A DNA stretch of 64,000 bases, taken from assembly GCA_938003835.1 (NCBI GenBank), contig CALKXJ010000004.1, forward strand, positions 1 to 64,000, read 5' to 3'. Each line of letters opens with the position of its first letter. Position 1 is the first letter of the stretch. The notes under the pieces were generated by a model, which was given only the letters and a program-made list of their open reading frames with translations, was not told the DNA's origin and did no database searches. Positions 1-6,937 of this stretch are shown one piece after another. This stretch comes from an uncultured Bryobacteraceae bacterium (lineage in GTDB: Bacteria > Acidobacteriota > Terriglobia > Bryobacterales > Bryobacteraceae). The position numbers and the translations under genes are program-made.

Positions 1-5
1 CAGTC

Positions 6-227
6 GTGAAGCGAACCATCCAAGTACGCATCCTCCGGGGCGAAAAGCAGTACGTGGCCCAGTGTCTGGATCTGCCGGTGGTGACCGAAGCCCCCACGCT
101 GGACGAGTTGGCGGCGAACATTCAAGAGGCGATCGCTCTGCATCTAGAGGGCGAGGATCTGGCCGAGCCGGGGCTGGTGAGCAACCCGACGATCCTGGCT
201 ACCCTGGAGCTGGACGCTGCGGCCTGA
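6..227 (+). CDS. hicB: HicB-family antitoxin
   Basis: Short HicB-type protein (73 aa), normally the antitoxin that neutralises the HicA mRNA interferase and autorepresses the pair. The partial RNase-H-like fold of the family is recognisable: a strand-rich start, then YVAQCLDLPVVTEAPTLDEL, then a helix rich in Glu/Ala (residues ~36-50). It starts with GTG at the very edge of the window, so an upstream start cannot be excluded. Its stop overlaps the next ATG as TGATG, the coupling expected for hicBA, but the downstream toxin is truncated. This antitoxin therefore has no intact local partner. It lies next to phage head genes on the opposite strand. Confidence 0.75.
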   Translation: MKRTIQVRILRGEKQYVAQCLDLPVVTEAPTLDELAANIQEAIALHLEGEDLAEPGLVSNPTILATLELDAAA

Positions 228-292
228 TGCCGAAACTGCGCATTCTTATGCCGAAGACAGAGACTGCTGGTCGCCTTACGCCGCCCGGTTGA
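227..292 (+). pseudogene. truncated hicA toxin remnant
   Basis: An ATG overlapping the hicB stop opens a frame that begins MPKLRIL, a typical HicA N-terminus. After about seven codons the similarity ends and the frame runs only to a TGA at 290-292 (21 codons). The double-stranded RNA-binding-like HicA fold is absent. The end overlaps the 3' end of the convergent phage gene, so the break lies between about 249 and 276. I infer that a recombination or deletion removed the toxin. A chance MPKLRIL start is possible, but its position directly after hicB makes that less likely. Confidence 0.55.
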
Positions 293-584
293 AATGCAGA
301 ACCAGCCGGAGGCCGCCCTCGGCATCGGCTTCGAGATCCACGACCTTGTAAACCGTGCTCCCAACCGTCACCTCATCGCCCCGTGCGGGCGGCTCGCTGA
401 AATCAGCCGCCCGCACGAAAAGCAGCGCATACGTGCCCGGCGCGGCGTCCTCCTGCCGCACCCCGGTGTCCAAAATGCCCCTCAGCACAAACGGTAAGCC
501 TGCCTGCGGCGAATAAGTGACCTCGCGGCCGAAAGCGCGCAGGCAGGCTTCGTCGGCCCGAGCGACCGAATCGGCGAACGCCAT
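276..584 (-). CDS. phage head-tail joining protein
   Basis: A 102-aa protein with the size, position and flavour of lambda FII-type head-tail joining proteins. It is mostly beta, with a run near residues 65-85 (RGDEVTVGSTVYKVVDLEAD) like the small barrel of these connector proteins. It follows the DUF2190 gene with a one-base TGATG overlap, matching the usual capsid, cement, joiner order. The gene is intact to its stop. In a complete phage, tail genes would follow to the left; instead hicB lies there on the other strand, so the late operon appears cut here. Confidence 0.65.
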   Translation of the reverse strand: MAFADSVARADEACLRAFGREVTYSPQAGLPFVLRGILDTGVRQEDAAPGTYALLFVRAADFSEPPARGDEVTVGSTVYKVVDLEADAEGGLRLVLHFNRAA

Positions 585-940
585 CAGGAGATGAAGGCGC
601 CGTTCAGACGCACCCGGCCCGTCGCGTCAGTGTCCGCAGCGGCCTTCACCGCCACGCCGATGAGCTTGTTGCCGGTCGAGGTCTTGGTCGCGCGCTTGTT
701 GGTGTTGTCCCAATAGATCAAGTCTCCGACCGACCAGGCCGTGTCGGCGCCGGTCTCGCGCGCAAGATCAAAGACGCCCTCGACCTGAAACTCGCCTTCG
801 GCGCCGCCGGCCACGTCGCTCGCAGCCACGCCGAAGATCGAGCCGACCAGCGCCCCGCCGCCCGAGCTGACGGCATACGGCGCCGCCAGCGATAGAGTCT
901 TTCCCGCTTGCACGTAGTTCTTCACGTCGTTCCTCCTCAC
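584..940 (-). CDS. DUF2190 capsid cement-like protein
   Basis: This 118-aa protein matches the DUF2190 family, which lies beside major capsid genes and includes capsid decoration proteins. Family features visible are an N-terminal YVQAGKTLSLAAPYAVSSGG, a central ASDVAGGAEGEFQVEGVFDLA, and WSVGDLIYWDNTNKRAT followed by LIGVAVKAA. The GTG start at 940 overlaps the capsid stop by 4 bp (GTGA), so translation is probably coupled. It belongs to the same minus-strand head operon as its neighbours. Confidence 0.8.
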   Translation of the reverse strand: MRRNDVKNYVQAGKTLSLAAPYAVSSGGGALVGSIFGVAASDVAGGAEGEFQVEGVFDLARETGADTAWSVGDLIYWDNTNKRATKTSTGNKLIGVAVKAAADTDATGRVRLNGAFIS

Positions 941-2820
941 GCACCCGCGTTCTTCTGAAGCCCGCGCCAGTCGATGGCTTTGGTGCCGAAATCCAGGCGG
1001 GCCTTGATCTCAACCCCGTCCACCTCGAAGCCCTGGCGGGTCTCGATGTAAACGCCGTCCTGGCCCTCCAGGTACGCATACTCGATGGTGTCGATCTGCT
1101 CGGGCGAAGCGAACAGGTACCACGCCGTGGTGCTCGCCGCGTCCAGGCGCGGTTCGGCGATCGGCACGAGCGCCCGGATGTATTCCGGCACCACGTTGGC
1201 CGACTGCGCCGGCGCCAGGTTCGCCGCCACAAGCTGAAAGGCGGTGAGCTGCAACGCCACCGGCACGGCCAGGTAGCGCGCCTGCACATTCAGCGTCGTG
1301 ACGCCATCGAGGCCCTTCTGCTTGGCCATCACGGCCATGCCCGCACCCAGGCCGGTCAAACCCAGAGCGCTCGACGAGCCGGTGTTCAGATTCGCGTGAT
1401 TGGCATGGAAGAGCGCCACGCCGTCGCCCATCGCCGGGTTCGAGGTGATGATGCCCCAGACGGTGTCGCTTTCAAGGGTCGCCGCCGCCACGCCGAAGCC
1501 CGCCGGGATGCGCGTGAAAGCGCCTAGATCGTCGTTGATGATCACCTGACGAGTGATCCCGACGATCCGCCCGTAAGTGGCGAGCTTGTAGGTCTCCTTC
1601 GATTCGGCGATCGAGCCGTAGGTGAACTCGCCCTTCTCGTTGACTTTCTGAAGCGCCGGCGATTCGCCGAGCTGAAGCGCATTGATGTTCTTGAAGTCGG
1701 CCGCCGTGCGGCGCCGCGAAAAGGGCAGGAAGGTGCGCGGATAGGCCTCGTAGGCCTGGCGCAGGGTCTTATTCGCCACATCGGCCAGGATGTAGGGGAA
1801 GTCGGAGGTCGAAAGCGCGAGCTTGGCGATCTCGTTGCGGCTCAGGCGCCGCGTGCGCGTGCCAGAGGCCTCCAGGCACTCACGCCCCAGGTCGAGCAGC
1901 GTCATACCCACCCAGTCGCGGCCCAGCTCGCCGGCGAGCGGGAACAGCTTCGGGTCATAGCGGAACAGCAGCGAGGCCGCGATCCCGGCGCGCCGCGTGT
2001 CGGCCTCGTCGCGGGTGACCACGACGGTGGCGCTGCGGATAGGCGTCTCCTCGCTGCGCCGGGCCAGCTCATCGAGCGCCAGCTTGCGGAACTCCTCGAC
2101 CGTGGTGCCGCGCTCGATGTGTTCGGCAATAAGTCGGGCATCGAGCCGCGCCGCCCGCCCGATCTTGTCCAACTCCAGGATGCGGGTCCGCTCTGCCAGC
2201 GCTGCGGCCTGCCGCTCCGCATTTAGGTTCACTTCGTTACGGGCTTCTCCGCCCGTTTCGGTGATGGTCTCTTCCATCGTCGTCTCCTGTGGGCCAGTTG
2301 CCCGTTCGAACTTGAATCCCGCGCCCGGGTCGGCGCCGATCGGCACCAGCGAGACCTCCTCGGGCTCCCAGTCGGTCACGAGGACTTGGCGCACCGTCGC
2401 GCCCTCTGGGGTGACATCCTTGAGCTCGTGAATGGCCACGCCCATCGAGGCGTTGCGCAGGATGCCGTCCTCGACATCGCGCCAGATCGGAGTCACGTCC
2501 TCGCGCTTGGAGAACCGCACGACCGCCTTGCCTGCGCCGCCTTCGATCCAGGCCTTGGCAATCACGCCGATGACGTCGGCCACGGTGTAATCGCGGTGCG
2601 CGTTCAATAGCGGCGCCGAGCCGCTCGCCAGCCGCGCCAGGCGCACCGCGCCGGGCTCCATCGAGAAACGCATCTCGTACGGACCGCGCGCGTCGTAGCG
2701 CCGCACGGCGGCCCCGGTGTACCAGGTGAGAGCAGCCGTGCGCTCCTCGCGGCCCTCCGCGGCCAAGCCCTCAAACTGCGCTTCGAGCCGCTCGCGCAAG
2801 GGGAACGTAGTTTCACTCAT
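937..2820 (-). CDS. prohead protease-major capsid fusion protein
   Basis: A 627-aa fusion of a prohead maturation protease and the major capsid protein, a known architecture in some tailed phages. The protease half (about residues 1-180) carries a candidate catalytic His75 in LNAHRD and Ser125 in RNASMGV, as in the HK97 prohead protease family. A charged linker of roughly 190-260 may act as scaffold. The capsid half spans about 270-627. The gene overlaps the upstream chimeric ORF by 4 bp. It looks full length with no internal stop, so it has not yet decayed although most of the phage is gone. Confidence 0.85.
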   Translation of the reverse strand: MSETTFPLRERLEAQFEGLAAEGREERTAALTWYTGAAVRRYDARGPYEMRFSMEPGAVRLARLASGSAPLLNAHRDYTVADVIGVIAKAWIEGGAGKAVVRFSKREDVTPIWRDVEDGILRNASMGVAIHELKDVTPEGATVRQVLVTDWEPEEVSLVPIGADPGAGFKFERATGPQETTMEETITETGGEARNEVNLNAERQAAALAERTRILELDKIGRAARLDARLIAEHIERGTTVEEFRKLALDELARRSEETPIRSATVVVTRDEADTRRAGIAASLLFRYDPKLFPLAGELGRDWVGMTLLDLGRECLEASGTRTRRLSRNEIAKLALSTSDFPYILADVANKTLRQAYEAYPRTFLPFSRRRTAADFKNINALQLGESPALQKVNEKGEFTYGSIAESKETYKLATYGRIVGITRQVIINDDLGAFTRIPAGFGVAAATLESDTVWGIITSNPAMGDGVALFHANHANLNTGSSSALGLTGLGAGMAVMAKQKGLDGVTTLNVQARYLAVPVALQLTAFQLVAANLAPAQSANVVPEYIRALVPIAEPRLDAASTTAWYLFASPEQIDTIEYAYLEGQDGVYIETRQGFEVDGVEIKARLDFGTKAIDWRGLQKNAGA

Positions 2821-3893
2821 GGTGTAAGTTCCTTCTGCTGGGTCCCGCTCTGCGTGACCCGCCGCGGGTCAGAGTCCAGCACGATTCCTTTCTCATCGAG
2901 CAGCCGGTTGATCTCGGCGATCTGCTCAAGCTGCGCATCCGGGTCGTAGCCCTGCTCTGCGATGGCCTGGCGCACGGTGAGTGTGCCCGTGCGGATGCGG
3001 TTCAGCGTCGCGAGGGAATCCTTGTAGGGATCGACGCTGCCGAAACCGGGCGGCGTCCACTCGGCCTTGAACGGACCTGGTTCGGGAATCACGCCGGCGG
3101 TAAATGCGACGGCGTCGCGGGTCTCCTCGCCCAGTTCCTCGTGGAGAATCGCGCGCCCGAACAGTTCCTGAAGATCGCTCACGAGCTTCTTGTCGCCCCG
3201 GACATAGAGCTCCAGCGCCCCGTCCTCGGGATCGTAGACGTAGATGACCTCGAAGGCCGGATTCTGGGGCCGGCGCTCGAATCGGCCGTTGTCATCGTAG
3301 CCGATGAAGGTATCTGAGTAGTCCTTGGGATAAACGAAGACATAGTGATAACGGCCCGCCCGCAAGTACGCCTCTGCGCGGCAGGGGCTGCCACGGCCCT
3401 GGGTCTCCCAGTAATAGGCAGCAATGGCATTGGCCAGCTCTTGCAGCGCCTCCGGAGACACGTCGGGCTGCTTCTTGGGAATGTCCTTCCGCTTGCGCCA
3501 ATACCGGCCGCTCAGGTGGTCGGCTCGATGCAGCCGCGCGGCAACGTCAAAGACCTGGTTGTGGTGGAAGAAAACCCAGAACGCCTTGTTCAGATGTCCG
3601 TCCAATCGGTCAAGGTCTCGCGCCAGCTCCAGTTGATGAAAGCGCCCCTCTTCGATGAGCGCACGCGTCCCCTCGGGCACACCCATCGCGTGGATCGAAC
3701 GGAAGTCGCTCTCGATCCCCTTGCGAACAAGCTCCGGCAAGTCGCGCCATTTCTCGTAGAGCGCTTCGATCTCTGTTTCCTTCAAGTTGTCCCAATCGAC
3801 CTCGCCCAGCACATGGCGATGGGCGAAGTACTCCCGCAGGAGCGCATTCTGCACCTGCCGGAGGAACTGCCTCGGTGCGTAGTCATTTGCCAT
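2817..3893 (-). CDS. chimera: element early-region protein joined to portal C-terminus
   Basis: This 358-aa ORF looks like two unrelated pieces. Residues 1 to ~265 form a soluble protein of unknown function (motifs AFWVFFHHNQVFD and YRYHYVFVYPKD-like text near 180-195) of the kind found beside repressor/ImmA pairs. From about residue 270 the sequence (PFKAEWTPPGFGSVDPYKD, then RQAIAEQGYDP and a DPRR tail) matches the end of lambda gpB-type portals. The portal end sits just before the protease-capsid gene, its normal place. I infer an in-frame deletion near 3080-3105 that removed terminase and most of the portal. A strong AAGGAGAT ribosome site precedes the ATG. Confidence 0.7.
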   Translation of the reverse strand: MANDYAPRQFLRQVQNALLREYFAHRHVLGEVDWDNLKETEIEALYEKWRDLPELVRKGIESDFRSIHAMGVPEGTRALIEEGRFHQLELARDLDRLDGHLNKAFWVFFHHNQVFDVAARLHRADHLSGRYWRKRKDIPKKQPDVSPEALQELANAIAAYYWETQGRGSPCRAEAYLRAGRYHYVFVYPKDYSDTFIGYDDNGRFERRPQNPAFEVIYVYDPEDGALELYVRGDKKLVSDLQELFGRAILHEELGEETRDAVAFTAGVIPEPGPFKAEWTPPGFGSVDPYKDSLATLNRIRTGTLTVRQAIAEQGYDPDAQLEQIAEINRLLDEKGIVLDSDPRRVTQSGTQQKELTP

Positions 3894-3933
3894 AAGCGGT
3901 CATCTCCTTAAGAGAAGCGGCCGTGTGCATTGC

Positions 3934-3946
3934 GTTGACTTTCAAC
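3934..3946. promoter_or_regulatory. operator-like palindrome, copy 1
   Basis: GTTGACTTTCAAC on the plus strand: arms GTTGA and TCAAC around three bases. It lies about 40 bp upstream of the chimeric phage ORF, in its likely promoter. It differs from the copy at 5108-5120 at two of 13 positions. A repressor operator is the simplest reading. Confidence 0.5.
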
Positions 3947-3982
3947 CCAACACAGGAGGCCCAAAAAAAACGCGGCCAGTAA

Positions 3983-4702
3983 TCAAAAACTAAACCTCCC
4001 TTGTCCCGAGGCGGCATCGGTCGACTCGTAGAGCTTGCCGTCCTTGTCCACGTAGAGCAGCCCCAGTTGCTCAAGCCGCACGCGGAGGGCTGAGATCGTA
4101 ACCTCATACTTTTCCGCCAACCGGTACAAGTTCGGCCACCGCGTCCGATCGATCTTCATCGCCTCCGCCCGGATCATCTCCGCGGGCATTGAGAGGGCCG
4201 CAGCGTAACGATTGACGGCCCTCGCCTCGTCGGGCTCGTCGGCGCGGGCATGGATCTTTCGCAGGAGCTCTTGGCCTTCGGCGTCGCTATAGAGGGCCTT
4301 GATGACGGCCACACCGCCCACCGAAGAGCTTCTGTAGGCAAAGGGGCCGTCCTCCACGGCATCAAACAGCGTGGGATGATCCAGCGAGCTCTTGTCGATG
4401 AAAAGGTCCCAATGGCCCATCTCGTGGCCCTTTGTCGAGCGCTCGAGCCCGGGCTTCTCCACGAACAGGGCCCTGCGGTTCTCGTTGAGGACAATCAGGC
4501 GCTTCTTGGCGATGAGCCCACCGAGGATCTGCTCGCCGGGCAGCTCGTCAATGGGCTCCCAGAGGAAGTCGAGGCCGAGAACTTTCTCGGCGATCAGGTC
4601 GATGGGAATGGGCGGCGCGAGCGGACGCCCGAGCAAGCGCTCGAGTTCGGCGAGCCGCGACTGCGCGATCTCTTCAATCTCCTGGTTTCGGAGGATTCTC
4701 AC
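3983..4702 (-). CDS. ImmA/IrrE family metallo-endopeptidase
   Basis: A zinc protease (239 aa) of the ImmA/IrrE family, which cleaves partner XRE repressors to release lysogeny or element transfer. The zinc motif is HEMGH at residues 93-97. The family's N-terminal segment (PIPIDLIAEKVLGL, ~32-44) and the later NRYAAALSMPAEMI helix (~163-176) are present, so the protein looks active. A C-terminal winged-helix-like part covers ~185-235. It overlaps the XRE gene by 29 bp, the usual repressor-protease pairing. Induction on host stress is expected from the family and is not shown by the sequence. Confidence 0.88.
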   Translation of the reverse strand: MRILRNQEIEEIAQSRLAELERLLGRPLAPPIPIDLIAEKVLGLDFLWEPIDELPGEQILGGLIAKKRLIVLNENRRALFVEKPGLERSTKGHEMGHWDLFIDKSSLDHPTLFDAVEDGPFAYRSSSVGGVAVIKALYSDAEGQELLRKIHARADEPDEARAVNRYAAALSMPAEMIRAEAMKIDRTRWPNLYRLAEKYEVTISALRVRLEQLGLLYVDKDGKLYESTDAASGQGRFSF

Positions 4703-5084
4703 CGGCTTTCTTCCTACGCTTCAATTCCTGCAAGAGTCTCTTCCAATCTTCTTCGGTCAATTGGCTGTCGAAGGCCGAGCGGAAAAACGCGCGGGCAGGC
4801 TCGCTCTCCTTCAGGGTCTTCTCGAGCCCGGGCGGCACTTTACCCGCGAGCGTAATCAGCTCATTGGGGTCCGCGTCAAGCACGTGGGCAATCTCAGTTA
4901 TCAGGGCAACCGACGGTGGCTCCGTCTTGTCGTTCTCGATCTTGCTCAGGTAGGTGAAGTCGAAGCTCCGGCCCTCCTTGCGAAGGCGCGCCGCCACCCG
5001 ATCAGCGAGTTCGCGCTGGGTGAGGTTCTTGGCTTTCCGTAGCTGCCGGAGCCTCTGTCCAAATGTCGCCTGCTGGCCCATCAA
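4674..5084 (-). CDS. XRE-family repressor of the element
   Basis: A 136-aa regulator with an N-terminal Cro/CI-type helix-turn-helix at about residues 8-70 (FGQRLRQLRKAKNLTQRELA, then FTYLSKIEND). The C-terminal half is short, charged and without a known domain. It probably represses its own operon and the next minus-strand gene, as the same palindrome occurs upstream of both. ImmA, encoded by the overlapping next gene, is its likely antirepressor protease. Two adjacent ATG codons occur at the start; I used the first. Confidence 0.85.
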   Translation of the reverse strand: MMGQQATFGQRLRQLRKAKNLTQRELADRVAARLRKEGRSFDFTYLSKIENDKTEPPSVALITEIAHVLDADPNELITLAGKVPPGLEKTLKESEPARAFFRSAFDSQLTEEDWKRLLQELKRRKKAGENPPKPGD

Positions 5085-5107
5085 GAGACGATGATAGCCT
5101 TGCTTGA

Positions 5108-5120
5108 GTTGAAATTCAAC
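5108..5120. promoter_or_regulatory. operator-like palindrome, copy 2
   Basis: GTTGAAATTCAAC, a perfect odd palindrome (GTTGAA-A-TTCAAC), centred 30 bp upstream of the XRE start in the divergent region between repressor and integrase. It shares 11 of 13 bases with the site at 3934-3946. Probable binding site for the XRE protein; it could also control the integrase. Confidence 0.55.
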
Positions 5121-5242
5121 ATCAAAATTGCTCTGTCCCCCGTCAACCGCCCGCCCTGGCCTTTTCCCACCGTGGGGTGAATCGCTAATCGTTTGAAAAA
5201 ACAGAGGATGACCTTGCTTCGGGGCATCTCACAGAGGTAAGG

Positions 5243-6844
5243 GTGTCAGCGTCGAATATGCCCGGCCACAGCAAATCAGGTGGGAACGGACGGCCGCTGG
5301 CCGCGACGCCGGCGGCACGCGCGGAGTCGCCGCGGGTCGCGTTCTACACGCGCATCTCAACCGACGAGGACCACCAGAAGTATTCCCTCGGCGCACAGAA
5401 GGAGCGCCTGGAGGCCTTCTCGAAAGCCCAGTGGGGCGATGCCTGGCAACTCCACAAGGTCTACCGCGACACCGAGAGCGGCACTCACATGAACCGCCCC
5501 GGTCTCGAGGAGATGCTCTACGACGCAGGGAACCAGGCCTTCAACACCCTGTTGGTCTTCCGCGTTGACCGGCTCTCGCGCAAGGTTCGCGAGCTCGCCC
5601 AAATGGTGGATGAGCTCACCAAAAACGGCGTCGCGCTCAAGAGCATCACCGAGCCCTTTGACACCTCGAACGCCGCCGGCAAGATGATGCTCCAGATGCT
5701 GGGCGTCTTCGCCGAGTTTGAGCACGCGACCATCGTCGAGCGCACCAAGGTCGGCATGGAGAAGAAGGCCAAGGGCGGAAACTTCGTGGGCGGCCACGTG
5801 CCTTACGGCTACCGGCTCGACCCGGGGAAGGGCCTTGTGGTCCACGAGGAGGAGGCGCTCATCGTCCGCAAGATGTTCACGATGTACGCCCTCGGCAGGG
5901 AAGGCGCCTCGGCGATCTCGAAGCAGCTCAACGAGGCCGGCTACCGCAACCGCAACGGCCGGAAATGGGGCCGCCGCGTTGTGCTCTACATGCTCAAGAA
6001 TCCGGTCTACGTGGGCAAGATCCGCTGGCGCGAAGTGCTCTACGAAGGGCACCACGATCCGCTCGTCTCAGACGTGCTCTTCGAGAAGGCGAACGAGGTC
6101 CTCCAGGAGCGCCACGAGGATCTGAAAGGCCGCCAGTGGCACAACGGCGATGAGCGGCTCCTCACGGGCATCATCAAGTGCAGCCGCTGTGAAAGCCACA
6201 TGTTCGGCGGCGGCGGTTACAAGAAAGGCGTTCATGTTCCGTACTACGTCTGCTCGAAGCGGTACAACGACCACGATTGCGAGCAAGACTACGTGCGGGC
6301 CGACCTTTTGGAGTCGGCGATCATCGAAGACATCAAGGCGATGTTCCGGGACGAGCAGTTCATGGCCCGCGTTTGGACGGAGGCCAACAAACGGCTGTGC
6401 GCGGAGAAGCCGAACCTGGAAAAGGAGATCGCGAAGGTCGCGGCGGAGGCCGCAAAGGCTCAGACGGCCCTGGACCGCTACTTCGAGGCGTTCGAGGCGG
6501 GGACGCTCAATGCGGAACTCTGCAACGAGAAGGTGCGAGACCTGCGGGCCCGGCTCGAAGAACTGGAGGCTGAAAAACGGGATCTAGAGACCCGGCGAGA
6601 AAGGCTGGAGCTGCCGGCCATCGACCGCGACATGCTGGCGTCCCTCGTGGACAACTTCGAGCGGATCATGGCCGATGCCCCGAACCCGCAAAAGAAGGAT
6701 CTGCTACGCCGGCTGGTGAAAAGGGTGCTGGTTCATGACCGCCGCACCATCGAGGTCTGGTACGGGTTAACGAACTGCCGGAAGGTCGAAGACTGGAACA
6801 ATTGGCTCCTCAGGCAGGACTCGAACCTGCAACCCTCCGGTTAA
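5243..6844 (+). CDS. large serine recombinase (integrase)
   Basis: A 533-aa large serine recombinase. The resolvase domain has the nucleophile Ser39 in YTRIST and the conserved FRVDRLSR (~105-112). The recombinase domain (~175-290) includes YGYRLDPGKGL. A zinc ribbon with CSRC and a later CSKRYNDHDC pair spans ~312-347, followed by a long coiled coil (~385-455). It likely integrated this element. The start is GTG at 5243 after AGAGGTAAGG; an ATG at 5258 is an alternative. The last 13 codons read antisense through the tRNA-Asn gene, so the present C-terminus depends on the integration site. Confidence 0.9.
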   Translation: MSASNMPGHSKSGGNGRPLAATPAARAESPRVAFYTRISTDEDHQKYSLGAQKERLEAFSKAQWGDAWQLHKVYRDTESGTHMNRPGLEEMLYDAGNQAFNTLLVFRVDRLSRKVRELAQMVDELTKNGVALKSITEPFDTSNAAGKMMLQMLGVFAEFEHATIVERTKVGMEKKAKGGNFVGGHVPYGYRLDPGKGLVVHEEEALIVRKMFTMYALGREGASAISKQLNEAGYRNRNGRKWGRRVVLYMLKNPVYVGKIRWREVLYEGHHDPLVSDVLFEKANEVLQERHEDLKGRQWHNGDERLLTGIIKCSRCESHMFGGGGYKKGVHVPYYVCSKRYNDHDCEQDYVRADLLESAIIEDIKAMFRDEQFMARVWTEANKRLCAEKPNLEKEIAKVAAEAAKAQTALDRYFEAFEAGTLNAELCNEKVRDLRARLEELEAEKRDLETRRERLELPAIDRDMLASLVDNFERIMADAPNPQKKDLLRRLVKRVLVHDRRTIEVWYGLTNCRKVEDWNNWLLRQDSNLQPSG

Positions 6845-6879
6845 CAGCCGGATGCTCTACCATTGAGCTACTGAGGAGC
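6804..6879 (-). tRNA. trnN: tRNA-Asn (GTT anticodon)
   Basis: On the minus strand a full cloverleaf can be folded. The acceptor arms GCTCCTC and GAGGAGC pair perfectly, the D-arm contains AGCTCAATGGTAGAGC, the anticodon loop is CTGTTAA (anticodon GTT), and the T-arm contains GGTTCGAGTCC. CCA is not encoded; the bases after the acceptor read CAA. The 3' part overlaps the recombinase reading frame on the other strand by 41 bp, as expected if this is the element's attachment site. A near-consensus promoter lies upstream. Confidence 0.95.
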
Positions 6880-6907
6880 AGCGGCTCGGAACTTTTACCC
6901 TTACGAA

Positions 6908-6937
6908 ATTAAAGCAAACGGGCCAGCGTCCTGTCAA
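6908..6937 (-). promoter_or_regulatory. sigma70 promoter for tRNA-Asn
   Basis: On the minus strand, TTGACA (6937-6932), an 18-bp spacer and TTTAAT (6913-6908). The -10 ends about 29 bp before the tRNA 5' end, and the -35 overlaps the lysS stop codon. Good match to the housekeeping consensus. Confidence 0.7.

Noticed and set aside
230-290. possible left attachment site matching the tRNA-Asn 3' end
   Set aside because: I looked for the tRNA sequence next to hicB and found no copy, so the left end of the element is not shown here.
5200-5215. GTTT-n-AAAC repeat near the integrase promoter
   Set aside because: Four-base arms in an A-rich run; too short to support.
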